64,000 nucleotides of DNA, from positions 107,287,763 to 107,351,762 of the forward strand of contig NC_091119.1 in NCBI RefSeq assembly GCF_040183065.1. Reading direction: 5' to 3'. The notes beneath the pieces were generated by a model. It made no database searches. It was not told the origin of the DNA and saw only the letters and a program-made list of their open reading frames with translations. The translations under genes and the position numbers were made by a program. Position 1 is the first letter of the stretch. Every line of letters starts with the position of its first letter. Positions 34,877 through 46,049 of the stretch are shown here, one piece after another. This DNA comes from Periplaneta americana. Taxonomy: Eukaryota; Arthropoda; Insecta; Blattodea; Blattidae.

Positions 34877-35543
34877 CAGTAGTGGCAAAAAAAACCGGAC
34901 CGACCCTTGTAGCTGATTTCAGACCCTTGTTCCCTCCAGAGCACAATAGACTGGTAACTAAGACTTTCGTGTCCACATCTGTGGAGTAACGGTTAGCGCG
35001 TTTGGCCGCGAAACCAGGCGGCCCGGGTTCGATTCCCGGTCGGGGCAAGTTACCTGGTTGAGGTTTTTTCCGGGGTTTTCCCTCAACCCAATATGAGTAA
35101 ATGCTGAATAACTTTCGGTGCTGAACCCTGGACTCATTTCACCGGCATTATCATCTTCATCTCATTCAGACGCTAAATAACCTAAGCTGTTGATAAAGCG
35201 TCGTAAAACAACCTACTAAAATAAAAAAAAGACTTTCGTGGTTCGAATCCTGCCTGGGAAGGAAACTTTTTTTTGTTCCTTATTCAAATTTATTCCCAAT
35301 ACTTTTCGATTGCAGCGATATTTTACTACTTAACTTATTATTCCCAGAACATGAATTTTACCAGCAATCGGAAAGTATTGGGAATAAATGTGAATAAGGA
35401 ACAAAAAAAAAAGTTTCCTTCCCAGGCAGGATTCGAACCACGAAAGTCTTAGTTACCAGTCTATCGTGCTCTGGAGTGAACAAAGCTCTGAAATCAGCTA
35501 CAAGGGTCGGTCCGGTTTTTTTTTTTTTTTTTTGCCACTACTG
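34877..35543. mobile_element. Palindromic Tc1-like MITE with tRNA-like arms, interrupted by a SINE
   Basis: The ends CAGTAGTGGCAAAAAAAACC and the reverse complement (GCCACTACTG, ending 35543) are flanked by TA (34875-34876 and 35544-35545). The arms, about 190 bp each once the SINE is removed, pair almost completely: GACCGACCCTTGTAGCTGAT, GGTAACTAAGACTTTCGTGG, TTCGAATCCTGCCTGGGAAG, then TATTCAAATTTATTCCCAAT. The SINE at 34972-35228 lies only in the left arm. Each arm holds a tRNA-like B box (TGGTTCGAATCCTGCC). No transposase remains. Confidence 0.92.
34972..35228 (+). mobile_element. tRNA-derived SINE, head type B, with exact 12-bp TSD
   Basis: Best-preserved type-B copy: TCCACATCTGTGGAGTAACG, A box in GTTAGCGCGTTTGGCCGCG, B box CCCGGGTTCGATTCCCGG, body GAGGTTTTTTCCGGGGTTTT, 3' end GTTGATAAAGCGTCGTAAAA and an A-rich tail. 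The TSD AAGACTTTCGTG is identical at 34960-34971 and 35229-35240. Confidence 0.96.
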
Positions 35544-35545
35544 TA

Positions 35546-38500
35546 CATGTACTAGAAGTCAATTTTATTGGCCTTCTCTTATAGTAATTTGAACTAAATC
35601 CACGCAAACGATTTATGGTGCACTGAACTTGGTAGCATAAATATTACATAAGCTTAGTCCTCGGTTCGACTCCCAAGACACGGAAGCAAGATCAATATAT
35701 CACGAGTTGAGATCCACACGACAGTGAGTGATTGCGCTGTCAGATGACTGCTAAAGAGCGACCCGGCCTTATGGCACTACAAGCTGTGTCCGTGGTTTGA
35801 TGCGCGGTACGTTCGTAATAAGTCGATGTGAAACGAAATACAGGGACATCATTTTATTTTTACTTCAATTTTTATTGTACCTGAGTTTTTGAATGTACTT
35901 CACTCCCACTCCTTCTACTAATGAAGTTCCATCTGTCCTCCATACAGAACCAAGGCCGCATATAGTAAGCAGTACTGAGTTAGTGAGTATAGTACGTTCC
36001 AGAAATATGTTCGCCTTTTCCAGTGACGAAAGAGCTTTCAATATTGAATCATATTTTCGCACAGGTACTGTCCGTTTGTCGCATCCCGATTTCCCCCACC
36101 TGCTTCTGCTCGCCCCTCTGTAAGAGCTGGGCTGTCTTAGCTCTTTTCTGAAAACATTAATTTCTGTTAGGAATTGGACGTTTACGTAATATTATACAAC
36201 TGTTTAAAATAACTTAAATAAAAGGGCCTCGTTAAGTAATTAACTGTCACGTGATTTCCCCCCTTTCTACGATCCTGGACAGACAGTAGATAGCATGTCT
36301 GAGTAATTTTATCTGTGCGGGTCGGGCAGAAGTGAAGATTGAATTTACAGTACGTAAGGTACTCTTTTATAGAGTAGGTACAGAATTATTTCAACATGAG
36401 TTACTAGTACGAAGGACGAAACTGGCAATTGGAATTAGATGCAATACTCTATAGTGCAATAATATGCACAAAAGAACTGAAGCCTGTATCGAAATGAACG
36501 GCCACCATTTTAAAAAATGTGTTTAAATATTCATATTATGTTTATTTTTCAATTTAATTTTTTTTCTCTATATTGTAAGCTAATGTGCTGTAGACAGTAT
36601 AATATACACTGCATAATGAATACGCTCGCATGGATAACTCAGTCCGTGAGTAAAAACACTTATTCTTAATACAGTACTGTATTTTGATTAAACAAAAACC
36701 TAATGAAAATTATCGAACTCAAAATCGCGATATTTCCTGGTTTACGTAAATGGACGAACTACTTTTCTTCCCTCCTATACCTAGTAGAGTGATCTGTTTG
36801 TGTTTTACGCCAGTATCATCGAACTCCAGTCGTGGAAGGGGATAGCAAACTGTGTTTCCGGTTCTCTAGAGGTATAGCCAGGTTAATATAAAAAATGTTA
36901 GTAAAAATAAAATGATGTCCCTGTATAACTTTCCTCCATAGTAATGTACACGCTTCTGTATTTCTTCCTCGAGATTATTTCCAGCGTCTCCAGTTAAATA
37001 GCGATAGTCAAATTGGAAAAGAGACGTATAGTTAAATACTTAGTTTTCGCAAAACGCGAATTTCTCGGAATACAGTCTTTTTCAGCTGATGAAAGCAAAT
37101 ATTTTATGTTTCAAGCTCTTTCAAGTTAAAATATCGTACGTTTAAACTAGCGACAACGAGATATTTTGTATACATATACGCGGAATTTGAGCAGAAATTT
37201 CTTAGAATTCAGTATTTTTCGAGAGATATTCTAGTTTTTTTTTACGGAATTTTAGTTGAAAGTGTTCAAAAACTGATGTTTATGTATAAAATTTTGAATT
37301 CTATATTCCAACTCTTTCTGAACGCAGAATTTTGAGTCTAATATTCAAACCGGATTCTGAGTCACATTATTTTTAAATATAAAGCAGAAATAGCCTGAAT
37401 GTTTCGTGTCTCCTATTAGCTTATATTATTCACACTATACTGTACACACACAAGATGGTTCTCTGCACCACGTATAAGTGCCGATAGAGAACTTTAAGTA
37501 TTGTTAAAACGTGCAAAGAACCGAAGATTTCCTTGATGATGCAGATCTCTAATCGTTGCATTTATATAAGTCCAGTAATATATTTTGCACAAGAATAAAG
37601 AAAAACTATTTTTAAAATGTGAATTAACAACGAAATTAGAAAATTTTATATCAGTATTTAATTTTTTATTCGCCACAAAATAGAATCCCTACCTACTAGC
37701 CCGGCGATTGCCTAATTATTATTTTTCCTTTCTCTTTTCTATCATATTTGTCTCATTTTCCAGGAATGGCACAAAATTCATAGCTTCCTTTTCTACTACA
37801 TTTACCCAGGCATGAGAGGAATGTCTTCACTATATGTACATCGATAGTCGTTTTTCTCACCAATCTTTATATGATTTAAAAATCATAGGATTTGCTACTT
37901 GCTTAACAATAAAGAAGTTTCTGATTTTTAGGATCTAAAACTCTAATTCCTCCCTTACAGTTTTCAAGATTTTAAAATATAATTTACAGCTGCAGAAAAC
38001 CCTCGATCTTCGGAGAGATACGAGAGATATGGTACGTCATAACTTCCCATTTAGTCGCATCCATCAATTTCTTTAGAGCAAAATAAAACAAAAACATCAA
38101 CATTGCATTTTAGTGCTGCACTTCAGCGGGCTGGTAGTATTAGGCCTACATTCCTCTTGAAAATAATACTTCTCCTTACAAATTCGTCGAGGAATGGAAG
38201 ATGAATATTTGTGTAGCCTATATATAATCAAATTTATTGAACAGCTTCAAGAGATCTTCCATGGTATGTTTTCAAATTTAAATCTAAAGGGGAAAGAATT
38301 AGCTATACCTTCTCAATGACCATCTTTCATTCTAGTCTGTAGAAGCTCTGGAATCTCTACAGTCAGAACTAACAGGATAAAATAATATATTAATGTAGGT
38401 CTACCGCACCTTCATACACATAATTTAACACATTATCCTACAATTGTGAGTTTCATGTTCACTAAAATATTCAAACTATTTTAACACACTAAAAGCATTA

Positions 38501-38586
38501 TAAACTCCCAACGATTTCATATTTTTGGACTCGCATTGAAAATAATTGTTACATGAAGTACAAAATATCAACAGTTGAACTAAGTA
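35546..38586. other. 3-kb AT-rich interval, nothing recognised
   Basis: ORFs at 35865-36062/35893-36123 (opposite strands) and 37494-37676 have no recognisable domain. No element ends, SINE boxes or tandem arrays were seen. It is the longest stretch here without recognisable repeats. Confidence 0.35.
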
Positions 38587-39266
38587 CAGGGTGCGTCAGA
38601 AAGAACGGATGGATTTCACATGGCAAGAAAATTGTAAAGATTCATCAAATCAAAAATTTATTGTTATCAACATATTCACCAATACATGCAGTTTATTTAT
38701 GGAAAACAACATTATCCATATGATGTCCTTGGCTTTCAATACAGGCATCGAGGCGTTTTCTGATGTTCGCCATCACTTTCACAGTCATAGCTGGTGCAAT
38801 TGCCACGATTTCTTCACGAATCGCTGTCTTCAGTTCGTCCAGTGTATGTGATCGATGTTTACAAACTTACGTCTTCAAATGGTCCCAAAGAAAGAAGTCG
38901 CACGGCGCGAGATCTTACCGTAGCCTCGGACAATCTCAGTGCAATAGAATTTCGTCCAGGTGATTTCTTCTTTAATGTTGAACCTGTGATACGAAATGAA
39001 GCCTCCCACCGCAAAATTGTATTCCGAGTTGGAATCCTAGCGTGACATCCGATGTCGAAATGAGTCCTGAGTGGGGATCACAGACTCTTCATTTTTCAAA
39101 AATGTCTCTACGATTAAAGCACTTTGTACACCAGACCAACACCATATTCTCAACTGAAACTGCATTCTATGGCTGACCCAACAGTCGTGGTCCCCCTCAC
39201 TATATCTCTCTCCTCGTTGCGTATCGATAGTTTGAAATCCATCCGTTCTTTCCGACGCATCCTTTA
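38587..39266 (-). mobile_element. Mariner/IS630-type transposon, internally deleted
   Basis: TIRs CAGGGTGCGTCAGAAAGAAC (38587) and TTCTTTCCGACGCATCC (to 39263) continue into CGGATGG on both sides. Flanked by TA (38585-38586 and 39267-39268). Only 0.68 kb remains, with the C-terminal part of a transposase on the minus strand; the catalytic centre has been lost or scrambled. Confidence 0.88.
38680..38900 (-). pseudogene. Mariner/IS630-type transposase C-terminus
   Basis: Minus strand: LWDHLKT, then RSHTLDELKTAIREEIVAIA, then AMTVKVMANIRKRLDACIES ending near 38695. This is the usual C-terminal sequence of arthropod transposases with a WPxxSPDLTPxDFFLW motif, and that motif itself lies upstream of the readable part. 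A stop interrupts it after LWDHLKT. Confidence 0.8.
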
Positions 39267-39479
39267 TAAGCTCGCTCTTCTAAAGAAATATAAAACGTAT
39301 AGTTTGTTTCCCGGTCGAGAACAAACGCATCAGAAATGCTTGTGTGGTCTGAGAATACTTCGTTATCGATTCGTAACCTTCGCGTATTTTTACTCATAAC
39401 TAATCGATAACAGCATACACAGAACTATTATAGGCCTATCGTATTTATTTCATAATGACAATGACTCTAGTTAGCGTTA

Positions 39480-39786
39480 GAGGAGTTGTTCGAAGTGGTG
39501 TCCGTCTGCATTTACATATCCCTGACATCTTTTAATGTATGCAATTGTTATTCACACAAACGCAAAACTATTACGCCTTTCAGTAATCCTTGAAATTTTT
39601 CTTCTTATACTTCTCTAAGTTCGCCTAAAATGTCGGGGTTATTGTTGCACACATATTTTGTTTTTCTAACAATTTCTCACAAATAATAGTCGTACACGAT
39701 ACGATCTGGGTAACACGCGAGCATAAACCCTCTACAAACAATCCTGTCATCAAATGTCTCCAGTATAGTGTGCAGAGAAACATTAG
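39480..39786 (-). pseudogene. Second mariner/IS630-type transposase remnant
   Basis: Minus strand, frame changing: DDRIVCRGFMLACYPDRIVY then DYYL, a worn form of the RGLWPxRSPDLTPxDYYLWG block with the last catalytic acidic residue; then NNNPDILGELREV; then ITIAYIKRCQGYVNADGHHF and EQLL, the family's usual C-terminus. It belongs to a different subfamily from the neighbour at 38587. Its right side is cut by the MITE at 39787. TIRs were not found. Confidence 0.75.
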
Positions 39787-39975
39787 GGGTGCTATGCATA
39801 GACATTTCGCTAGCCCGGGCTACGAGCGTGCTAAACTAGCCCAGGCTATCGAGTGATTACTTGTACAGGATTCATATCATATCATACTGCTAACACTGGT
39901 TTATGAATACGAAAAACGTTAGTTCGCTGATCATTCACCGGAAGCCCGCGCTAAGAATGTCTATGAATATGGCCC
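39787..39975. mobile_element. PIF/Harbinger-like MITE, 189 bp
   Basis: Ends GGGTGCTATGCATAGACATT and the reverse complement of GGGCCATATTCATAGACATT; flanked by TAG on both sides (39784-39786 and 39976-39978). Same family as 14914-15092 but in the opposite orientation (GCTAGCCCGGGCTACGAGCG here against CGGGGCTAGCTTAGTACGCT there). Confidence 0.85.
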
Positions 39976-39978
39976 TAG

Positions 39979-40730
39979 CAGTCTAACACACATTACCCTG
40001 CAACAGAGAGTTATCAACTTGATCAGATCAGATTGAATGCTGGAAATCAAATGACCTATATAAACTTATAAACTACCTAAACACGTGTGTCTGTTCTGCA
40101 CTTGAGCATAGTCTGATTGCAGAATATACCTGTGTCAATCCAAGAATGTAAGCATGAACGCTCCCTGTGTGAATTTGTACTGTGTATAGACACATGCTAA
40201 AGAATAGGATTCCTTAGAATATTTAGGCTTTAGCCCCGAAATTCGAACTTCATAAATACAATGTAAAATAATACCGCAATGTCGAGATTAGTGTAGTAAG
40301 AATAAAACAGGTTCGCTCTTACTAATAAACATGTGCAACTGATAATAGTCTACATTGGTTTAACCCGTACAGATAAAGGAGCCATCTGTCACACTTCTAC
40401 AGACGGCTGCATCTGATACAGCTCTGTGAAACTACCACATAAATTGAGACCAACAGCATATGTCCCATAATCCCACTTTATGGTAAAATGACGTATATAA
40501 CGACATCATAAATGTGCCATATAACCGCACGCGTTACAGCCGAATAATCCGTAGACAGAATAATTAAATTTTAAGTGCAAGACAAGTAGCATCTCTGCTA
40601 TATTGACTCCATTCAGATATTCAGCTTTATTTCTTCACCAAGGTATCTTCTATGAACTGTTAGCAATTATCATAGTAATCAGCACATGAAAATGAAATTC
40701 ATATACGCTTAAGCATTAGGCCTATTTCTT
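39979..40730. other. AT-rich interval, nothing recognised
   Basis: No supported ORF or repeat. Confidence 0.35.
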
Positions 40731-40734
40731 ATAA

Positions 40735-42245
40735 TAAAAATAAAGAAAAAGAGAGAGGAAGAAGCAGCAGAAAAAGGGACAGGGACGAACATCAGAAAGA
40801 GACAGAGGAAGGAGCAGCAGAAAGAGAGAGGAAAGAAGAAGCAACAGAAAGAGAGGGGGAGGAAGGAGCAACAGAAAGAGAGGAGGAGGAGGAGCAACAG
40901 AAGGAGAGAGAGAGGAAGGAGCAACAGAAGGAGAGAGAGAGGAAGGAGCAACAGAAAGAGACGGGGAGGGAGGAGCAACAGAAAAAGAGGGGGAGGAAGG
41001 AGCAACAGAAAAGAGGGGGGAGGAAGGAGCAACAGAAAAGAGGGGGAGGAAGGAGCAACAGAAAAAGAGGGGGAGGAAGGAGCAACAGAAAAGAGGGGGG
41101 AGGAAGGAGCAACAGAAAAGAGGGGGAGGAAGGAGCAACAGAAAAGAGGGGGAGGAAGGAGCAACAGAAAAAGAGGGGGGAGGAAGGAGCAACAGAAAAG
41201 AGGGGGGTGGAAGGAGCAACAGAAAAGAGGGGGGAGGAAGGAGCAACAGAAAAAGAGGGGGAGGAAGGAGCAGCGGAAAGTGAGGGGCAGGAAGGAGCAG
41301 CAGAAAGAGAGGAGGAGAAGGAGCAACAGAAGGAGAGAGAGAGAGGAAGGAGCAACAGAAAGAGAGGGGCAGGAAGAAGCAGCAGAAAGAGAGGAGGAGA
41401 AGGAGCAACAGAAGGAGAGAGAGAGGAAGGAGCAACAGAAAGAGAGGGGCAGGAAGGAGCAGCAGAAAGAGAGGAGGAGAAGGAGCAACAGAAGGAGAGA
41501 GAGAGGAAGGAGCAACAGAAAGAGAGGGGGAGGGAGTAGCAACAGAAAAGAGGGAAGGAAGGAGAAGCGGAAAGTGAGGAGGAGAAGGAGCAACAGAAGG
41601 AGAGAGAGAGAGCAACAGAAAGAGAGGGGGAGGGAGGAGCACTGGAAAGAGAGGGGGAGGAAGTAGCAGTTGAAAGATAGGTAAAGGAGCAACAAAAAGA
41701 GAGAGGGAGGAAAAAGAGAAACAAAAAGAGAGAGGAAAGAAGGAGCAACAGAAAAGGAAGGGGAGAAAGGTGCAAGTGAAAGAGAGGGGAGGAAGGAGCA
41801 ACAGAAAGAGAGAGAGAGGAAGAGAAACAAAAAAGAAGGGGAGGAAGGAGAAACAGAAAGAGAAGGGGAGGAAAGAACAACAGAAAGAAAGGGGGTGGAG
41901 AAAAGAGCAGCGGAAAGACAGGAGTAGGAAGAAGCAGCGGAAAGAAAGGGGGAAACAGGAGCAGCGGAAAGAGAGAGGGAGGCAGGAGCACTGGAAAGAG
42001 AGGGGGAGAAAGTAGCATCTGAAAGATAAAGGGAGAAAGGAGTAACAGAAAGAGAGAGGGAGGAAGGAGCAGCAGAAAGAAAGGGGGAGGAAGAAGCAAC
42101 AGAAATAGAAAAAAGAAGGTTCAGACAGAGGGTGAAAGGTGCAGAGAGACAGAGAGGAGAAGGATAGCAGAGTAACAGAGGGGAAGGAGAGCAGGATCCC
42201 AGAGAGGGAAAGGAGCAGAATTAGAGTTGATTGAAGCAAAATAGA
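40735..42245. repeat. 1.5-kb polypurine minisatellite
   Basis: The plus strand is almost pure purine plus scattered C: units of about 26-27 bp of the form GGAAGGAGCAACAGAAAAGA plus a G run (clearest at 40960-41260), merging into longer variants with GAGGAGGAGAAGGAGCAACA. The long open frames on both strands (up to 505 codons, minus) are caused by the lack of T-containing stops and have Leu/Ser/Pro/Phe- or Glu/Arg/Lys/Gly-only content. Confidence 0.95.
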
Positions 42246-43079
42246 AATGCGGAAGGGACAGAGAGAGAGAGATGGAAAGAATCAAAGGGAAAGGAAGGAA
42301 TATGAAAAATGAAATTAGAAGAATTAGGCAGTGAAACAAAAGTAAATGCAACTGAAAGCCGAGAAGAGAAATGACGAAGGAAAGAAAAATCAGCAAACAA
42401 TGTAACAAAATTAATAAATGGATTAGAAAAAGAAAAATGAATTCTTGACTCCTTTAAATCCGCCTTTTACAAATAATACTGGTAGAAAATTGAAGTTGCG
42501 TAGTTTTTTAAGAAATTAAATTTATGTAGATTTGAATAGGTAACGAGGTGATAATGCGGCGAAGTTGATAGAAGAGCAAAAGAAACCCAAATATTCTTAG
42601 ACTTTTTGTCCTTTAGTCCCTTAGTTCTCACAAATTTCCAACGCGGAATGAGAGCAAGGGTAAAACCAAAGTAACGCACACCCCTGAAAAAAAAAAAAAG
42701 TTAAATTCCTGTCGCAGTTAATCATAGAAGCTCTGTCCCCACAGCTGTTGGGATGGATTACCTCCGCGCATCGTTAAAAAATCACGTTCTGTTAACAAGG
42801 ATTGTAACAAATGAGCATCATGTAGTGCGATAATCCCTTCACATAACTCAGGCATGCGTGCTGAAGCGACACAAGGCACGTTCGCCGAGAAGGGCAGCCG
42901 ACTATCTCACAGATGTGCTGCAAGCGATGAGGAACAGTTGTAATTAAAAGCCACTGACAGTCAGTGTAAATACTAACGAGTAGCGAAGAGCCCAGCAATT
43001 CTATTTGTATCATTTTTACGAATACGTACCAATATTTTGTAAGTAAGTTCATACATATGTATGTATACTTTTTGCTGGT
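42246..43079. other. Interval without recognised genes
   Basis: ORFs at 42121-42408, 42467-42679 and 42792-43052 (minus) have no recognisable domain. Confidence 0.35.
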
Positions 43080-43156
43080 TGAGTGGAAGAGAAGGCCTTG
43101 CGGCCTTAACTCTGCCAGCTAAAATAAATCATTATTATTACTATTATTACTATTAC

Positions 43157-43220
<64 letters not shown>
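43080..43220 (+). mobile_element. LINE 3'-end fragment with (ATT)n tail
   Basis: TGAGTGGAAGAGAAGGCCTT, GCGGCCTTAACTCTGCCAGC then AAAATAAATC leads into about 30 ATT/ACT units (43131-43220). Related to 16836 and 46627. Confidence 0.7.
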
Positions 43221-43559
43221 TGTGACATCTGAAGTTCGGTTCTCATTCTTACAAAGATACTCAAATGCTGAAATGTGACATTTTAATGTAATCTGTACCA
43301 AACTGTAGGCTTTCAAAACACAGGGTGGGAAAAAATATGCAAAAAAATTTGAGAGTAAGAGGTGCCACATAACTATTTTAAGAATAGGAACAAAGTGGTC
43401 GCTGCGGGCGTCAGACCCAAAGTCGCAATTTTGTAATTGTTTGTGGATAGTCAAGTGAAAAGTAAACTCACTCACATTAGGAAATAATATAAGATGTTTG
43501 TGTCTAGTCAGGAAACAGACTGTCCTACTTCATTTAACAAAAATGCAAGTAATACGTAA
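43221..43559. other. Interval without recognised features
   Basis: The ORF at 43119-43475 is the microsatellite's poly-Asn plus unrelated sequence. Confidence 0.35.
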
Positions 43560-44130
43560 ACATAATCAATTTTTTGGTTGGTCCAATCAATACAGTACAG
43601 TTATCTTAAATCACTTGTTTATCAAATGCTGTAAGTTGAATGCACAACATTCCTGAACAAAGGTTCAAAATGAGCCCCACTAACATCTTGGCAAGTAATG
43701 TAACGGCACAACAAGGATTGACGCACTCTCTGGAAGAATGAAAAGTAGTCTAGGTCACTTCTGGTGCGGCCATAGCCCACTGTATTAAGGTTTCCTCATC
43801 TTCGATATGTGTGCTGTAAACCATGTCCTTCATAATAACCCAAATGAAAAAGTCGTACGATGTCAAGTCAGGGGAACTTGGAGATCATGCAATAGAACCA
43901 TGTGTGATCAACGTCTCCCCAAATGTTGCAGTTAGATGCTACACGAGCAAAAATATGGAGATGCGCCGTCATGTTAAAGGCAAAGGTTTTGTCGAACTGC
44001 AAGTGCCACATCCTCAAATAACTCAGGTAAAACGTCTTATAAAAACACAAGATGAATGTTGGGGCCGACGAGAAAGTCATCCATAACCCCGAACCACATG
44101 TTTACAGCGAACAGCTCTTGCACGAAAACC
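43560..44130 (-). pseudogene. Mariner/IS630-type transposase remnant
   Basis: Minus strand: YDFFIWVIMKDMVYSTHIED and EETLIQWAMAAPEV (about 43770-43870), a worn LDFFLWGxxKDxVY block followed by the usual helical C-terminus, which then runs with a stop and frame change into FHSSRECVNPCCAVTLLAKM (about 43680-43740). Upstream fragments extend to about 44130. TIRs not found. Inactive. Confidence 0.75.
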
Positions 44131-44434
44131 TGTAAGACTGACAAGGGAACGTTCAACACTGGAAGGTTGGATAGTACCTTCAAGCTTTATATTTTGAAAA
44201 GTCGCATTTATAACCTATTTTCTACAGAAAAAAAATGTCAAAATCGACTTATAAGACAGTTAAATAGTGATTGGAATATTAGTAGTAGCATATCCTGGTA
44301 GTAGTTTGTAGTTTGAAAGTCCTAATGCTCTCGCTCGGAAGAAGGCAAGGTCTTTGTAGTGTCTGTGTCGCGAGGCAATGATTGGCAAATACATAGTATG
44401 ACATCGAACATAATATTATATTATAGCTATTGAG

Positions 44435-44719
44435 CAGGGGGTCTTAACCTATGGGTCGCGACCCAAAGAAGGGTCGCCGTAGCTTACCGAAAAAATTAAA
44501 TTAAAGAAATGTTAATTAAAATACTTGGGAGTATGATTATATTTTATAATTATTGCTTATTATGAAATATTACAACTCTATATTAATAAATAATTGCTAC
44601 ACTTATTTACTTGCTTTTATTACAATAGCACTGTTTAACTTCAAAATAGGCCCATGGATCGCGAAAGTTTATCGTCCAGTTAACTTTGGATCTTGGACAA
44701 AAAAGGTTAAGAACCCCTG
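44435..44719. mobile_element. hAT-type MITE, 285 bp, with 8-bp TSD
   Basis: Ends CAGGGGGTCTTAACC (44435) and GGTTAAGAACCCCTG (44719) are inverted; GGGTCGCGACCC follows the left end. The 8-bp flanks CTATTGAG (44427-44434) and CTATAGGG (44720-44727) differ at two positions. CAGGGGTTCTTAACC ends are a well-known hAT type. The interior ORF at 44553-44744 is not a transposase. Confidence 0.85.
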
Positions 44720-44727
44720 CTATAGGG

Positions 44728-45499
44728 TTATAGGTTCGTTTTGAGAGAAATTGAATTTAATTCCATGAAATCAGTTCATATTTTTTTCGTAATGATTGAC
44801 TAGGCCTGGGCGCTATTAGCTCAATTAAGTCATAACAGATATCTCCTTAACTCCCACTTCACCTTCCCCGGCTGAGACGAGAAGACCGGCAGTTAAGCAC
44901 TGCTCTGTGACGGATTGCAACATAGCTTTTACGAATTTCGCTCTCGTTGGTCGCCTGAAATCCATCACTGATGCACAGTGCCCACTGTGTGTTTGTTTAT
45001 AAGGCAGTGAAGCGGAAAGGATGTGGAAGAGGGTTTCAGAGTTCCGTTCCACTTCCCCGTTGTGACCAGGGCTGTGATAGACCCTATTTAACTCTGCTGT
45101 TTACAAAAATTGAGTTGCAGCCTTGTTTCTTCATCAATGCCACACGCTACACTCAAAAGGCTCCGCAACTACTAGATTCACATAGATTCACAGCGATATT
45201 CAGAACATCGTTTTGATACCTTGCATATTATTTTTTAAACTTTTTGGCACAAAATCTTATACTAGTAAGACGTATCAGTGTGCAAAATTTGAAGGTCCTA
45301 CCCAACCTTCCAGTGTTGACCCTTTTTCGACTTTCACATTTTTTACGCATATTTTCCGCATCTCTACATTCGAATGAGCCTGGTGTGTACAGGCAGTCAT
45401 TTTTATAAGAACTTTCTTTTTATGAAGTGTCAAATTTAGTAACAAACAGCTCACAGTTCCTTACCCCACTAGCCAGAGTGGTCTAACGGATAACAATAT
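44728..45499. other. Interval without recognised genes
   Basis: ORFs at 44825-45052 and 44971-45216 overlap on opposite strands with no recognisable domain. A tRNA-like A-box fragment (GCCAGAGTGGTCTAACGG) lies at about 45471-45488 just before the SINE. Confidence 0.3.
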
Positions 45500-45509
45500 T
45501 AACTAGTAT

Positions 45510-45746
45510 GGAAATGTTAAATGGAAATGTTATGTTTTAATTAACGACGCCCGCAACTGCCGAGGTTGTATCAGTGTCGCCGGTGTGCAGGAATTTTGTC
45601 CCGCAGGAGTTCTTTTACATGCCAGTAAACATGAGCCTGTCGCATTTAAACACACTTAAATACCATCGGCCTGGGCCAGGAACGAACCCGCAACCTCGGG
45701 CACAGAAGGTCTGCGCTATACCAACTCACCAACCAGGCCGACAGTT
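45510..45746 (-). mobile_element. tRNA-derived SINE, third head (type C)
   Basis: Minus strand: head GGCCTGGTTGGTGAGTTGGT, B box GCGGGTTCGTTCCTGGCC, body GTTTACTGGCATGTAAAAGA, ACTCCTGCGGGACAAAATTC, then CGGCGACACTGATACAACCT and 3' end GCGTCGTTAATTAAAACATA. The 3' part (GATACAACC ... GTCGTTAA) resembles that of types A and B, the middle does not. Confidence 0.85.
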
Positions 45747-46047
45747 ATCCGATTTAAAAGTGCTTTCTTTGAGTTATGTTTCTTTTAAGTTGTTATTTGC
45801 TCTGTTGGACAATTATGACATTTCGATACAGGCACGCGTTCTCTTGCACCGAAATTCATTTATGTTTAAAAGGCATTAAAACCAATATACCTAACAATGA
45901 AAAAGAGTTTTATAACTTACATGGTAAGTGAATACATAATAGAAAAATAGCAACGTGGCAAGGTACAGAGACTGTTCTGATTTCCAGTGCAGTATCAGTA
46001 ATCCCACACACTACAAACTATGAGTTAAGGCCAGAAAATTAGCTACA
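45747..46047. other. Interval without recognised features
   Basis: Nothing supported. Confidence 0.35.
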
Positions 46048-46049
46048 AC

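Noticed and set aside
40709..42239. Large overlapping ORFs (up to 505 codons) in three frames
   Set aside because: They come from a purine-only tract lacking stop codons; the low-complexity Leu/Ser/Pro or Glu/Lys/Arg content is explained by the minisatellite.
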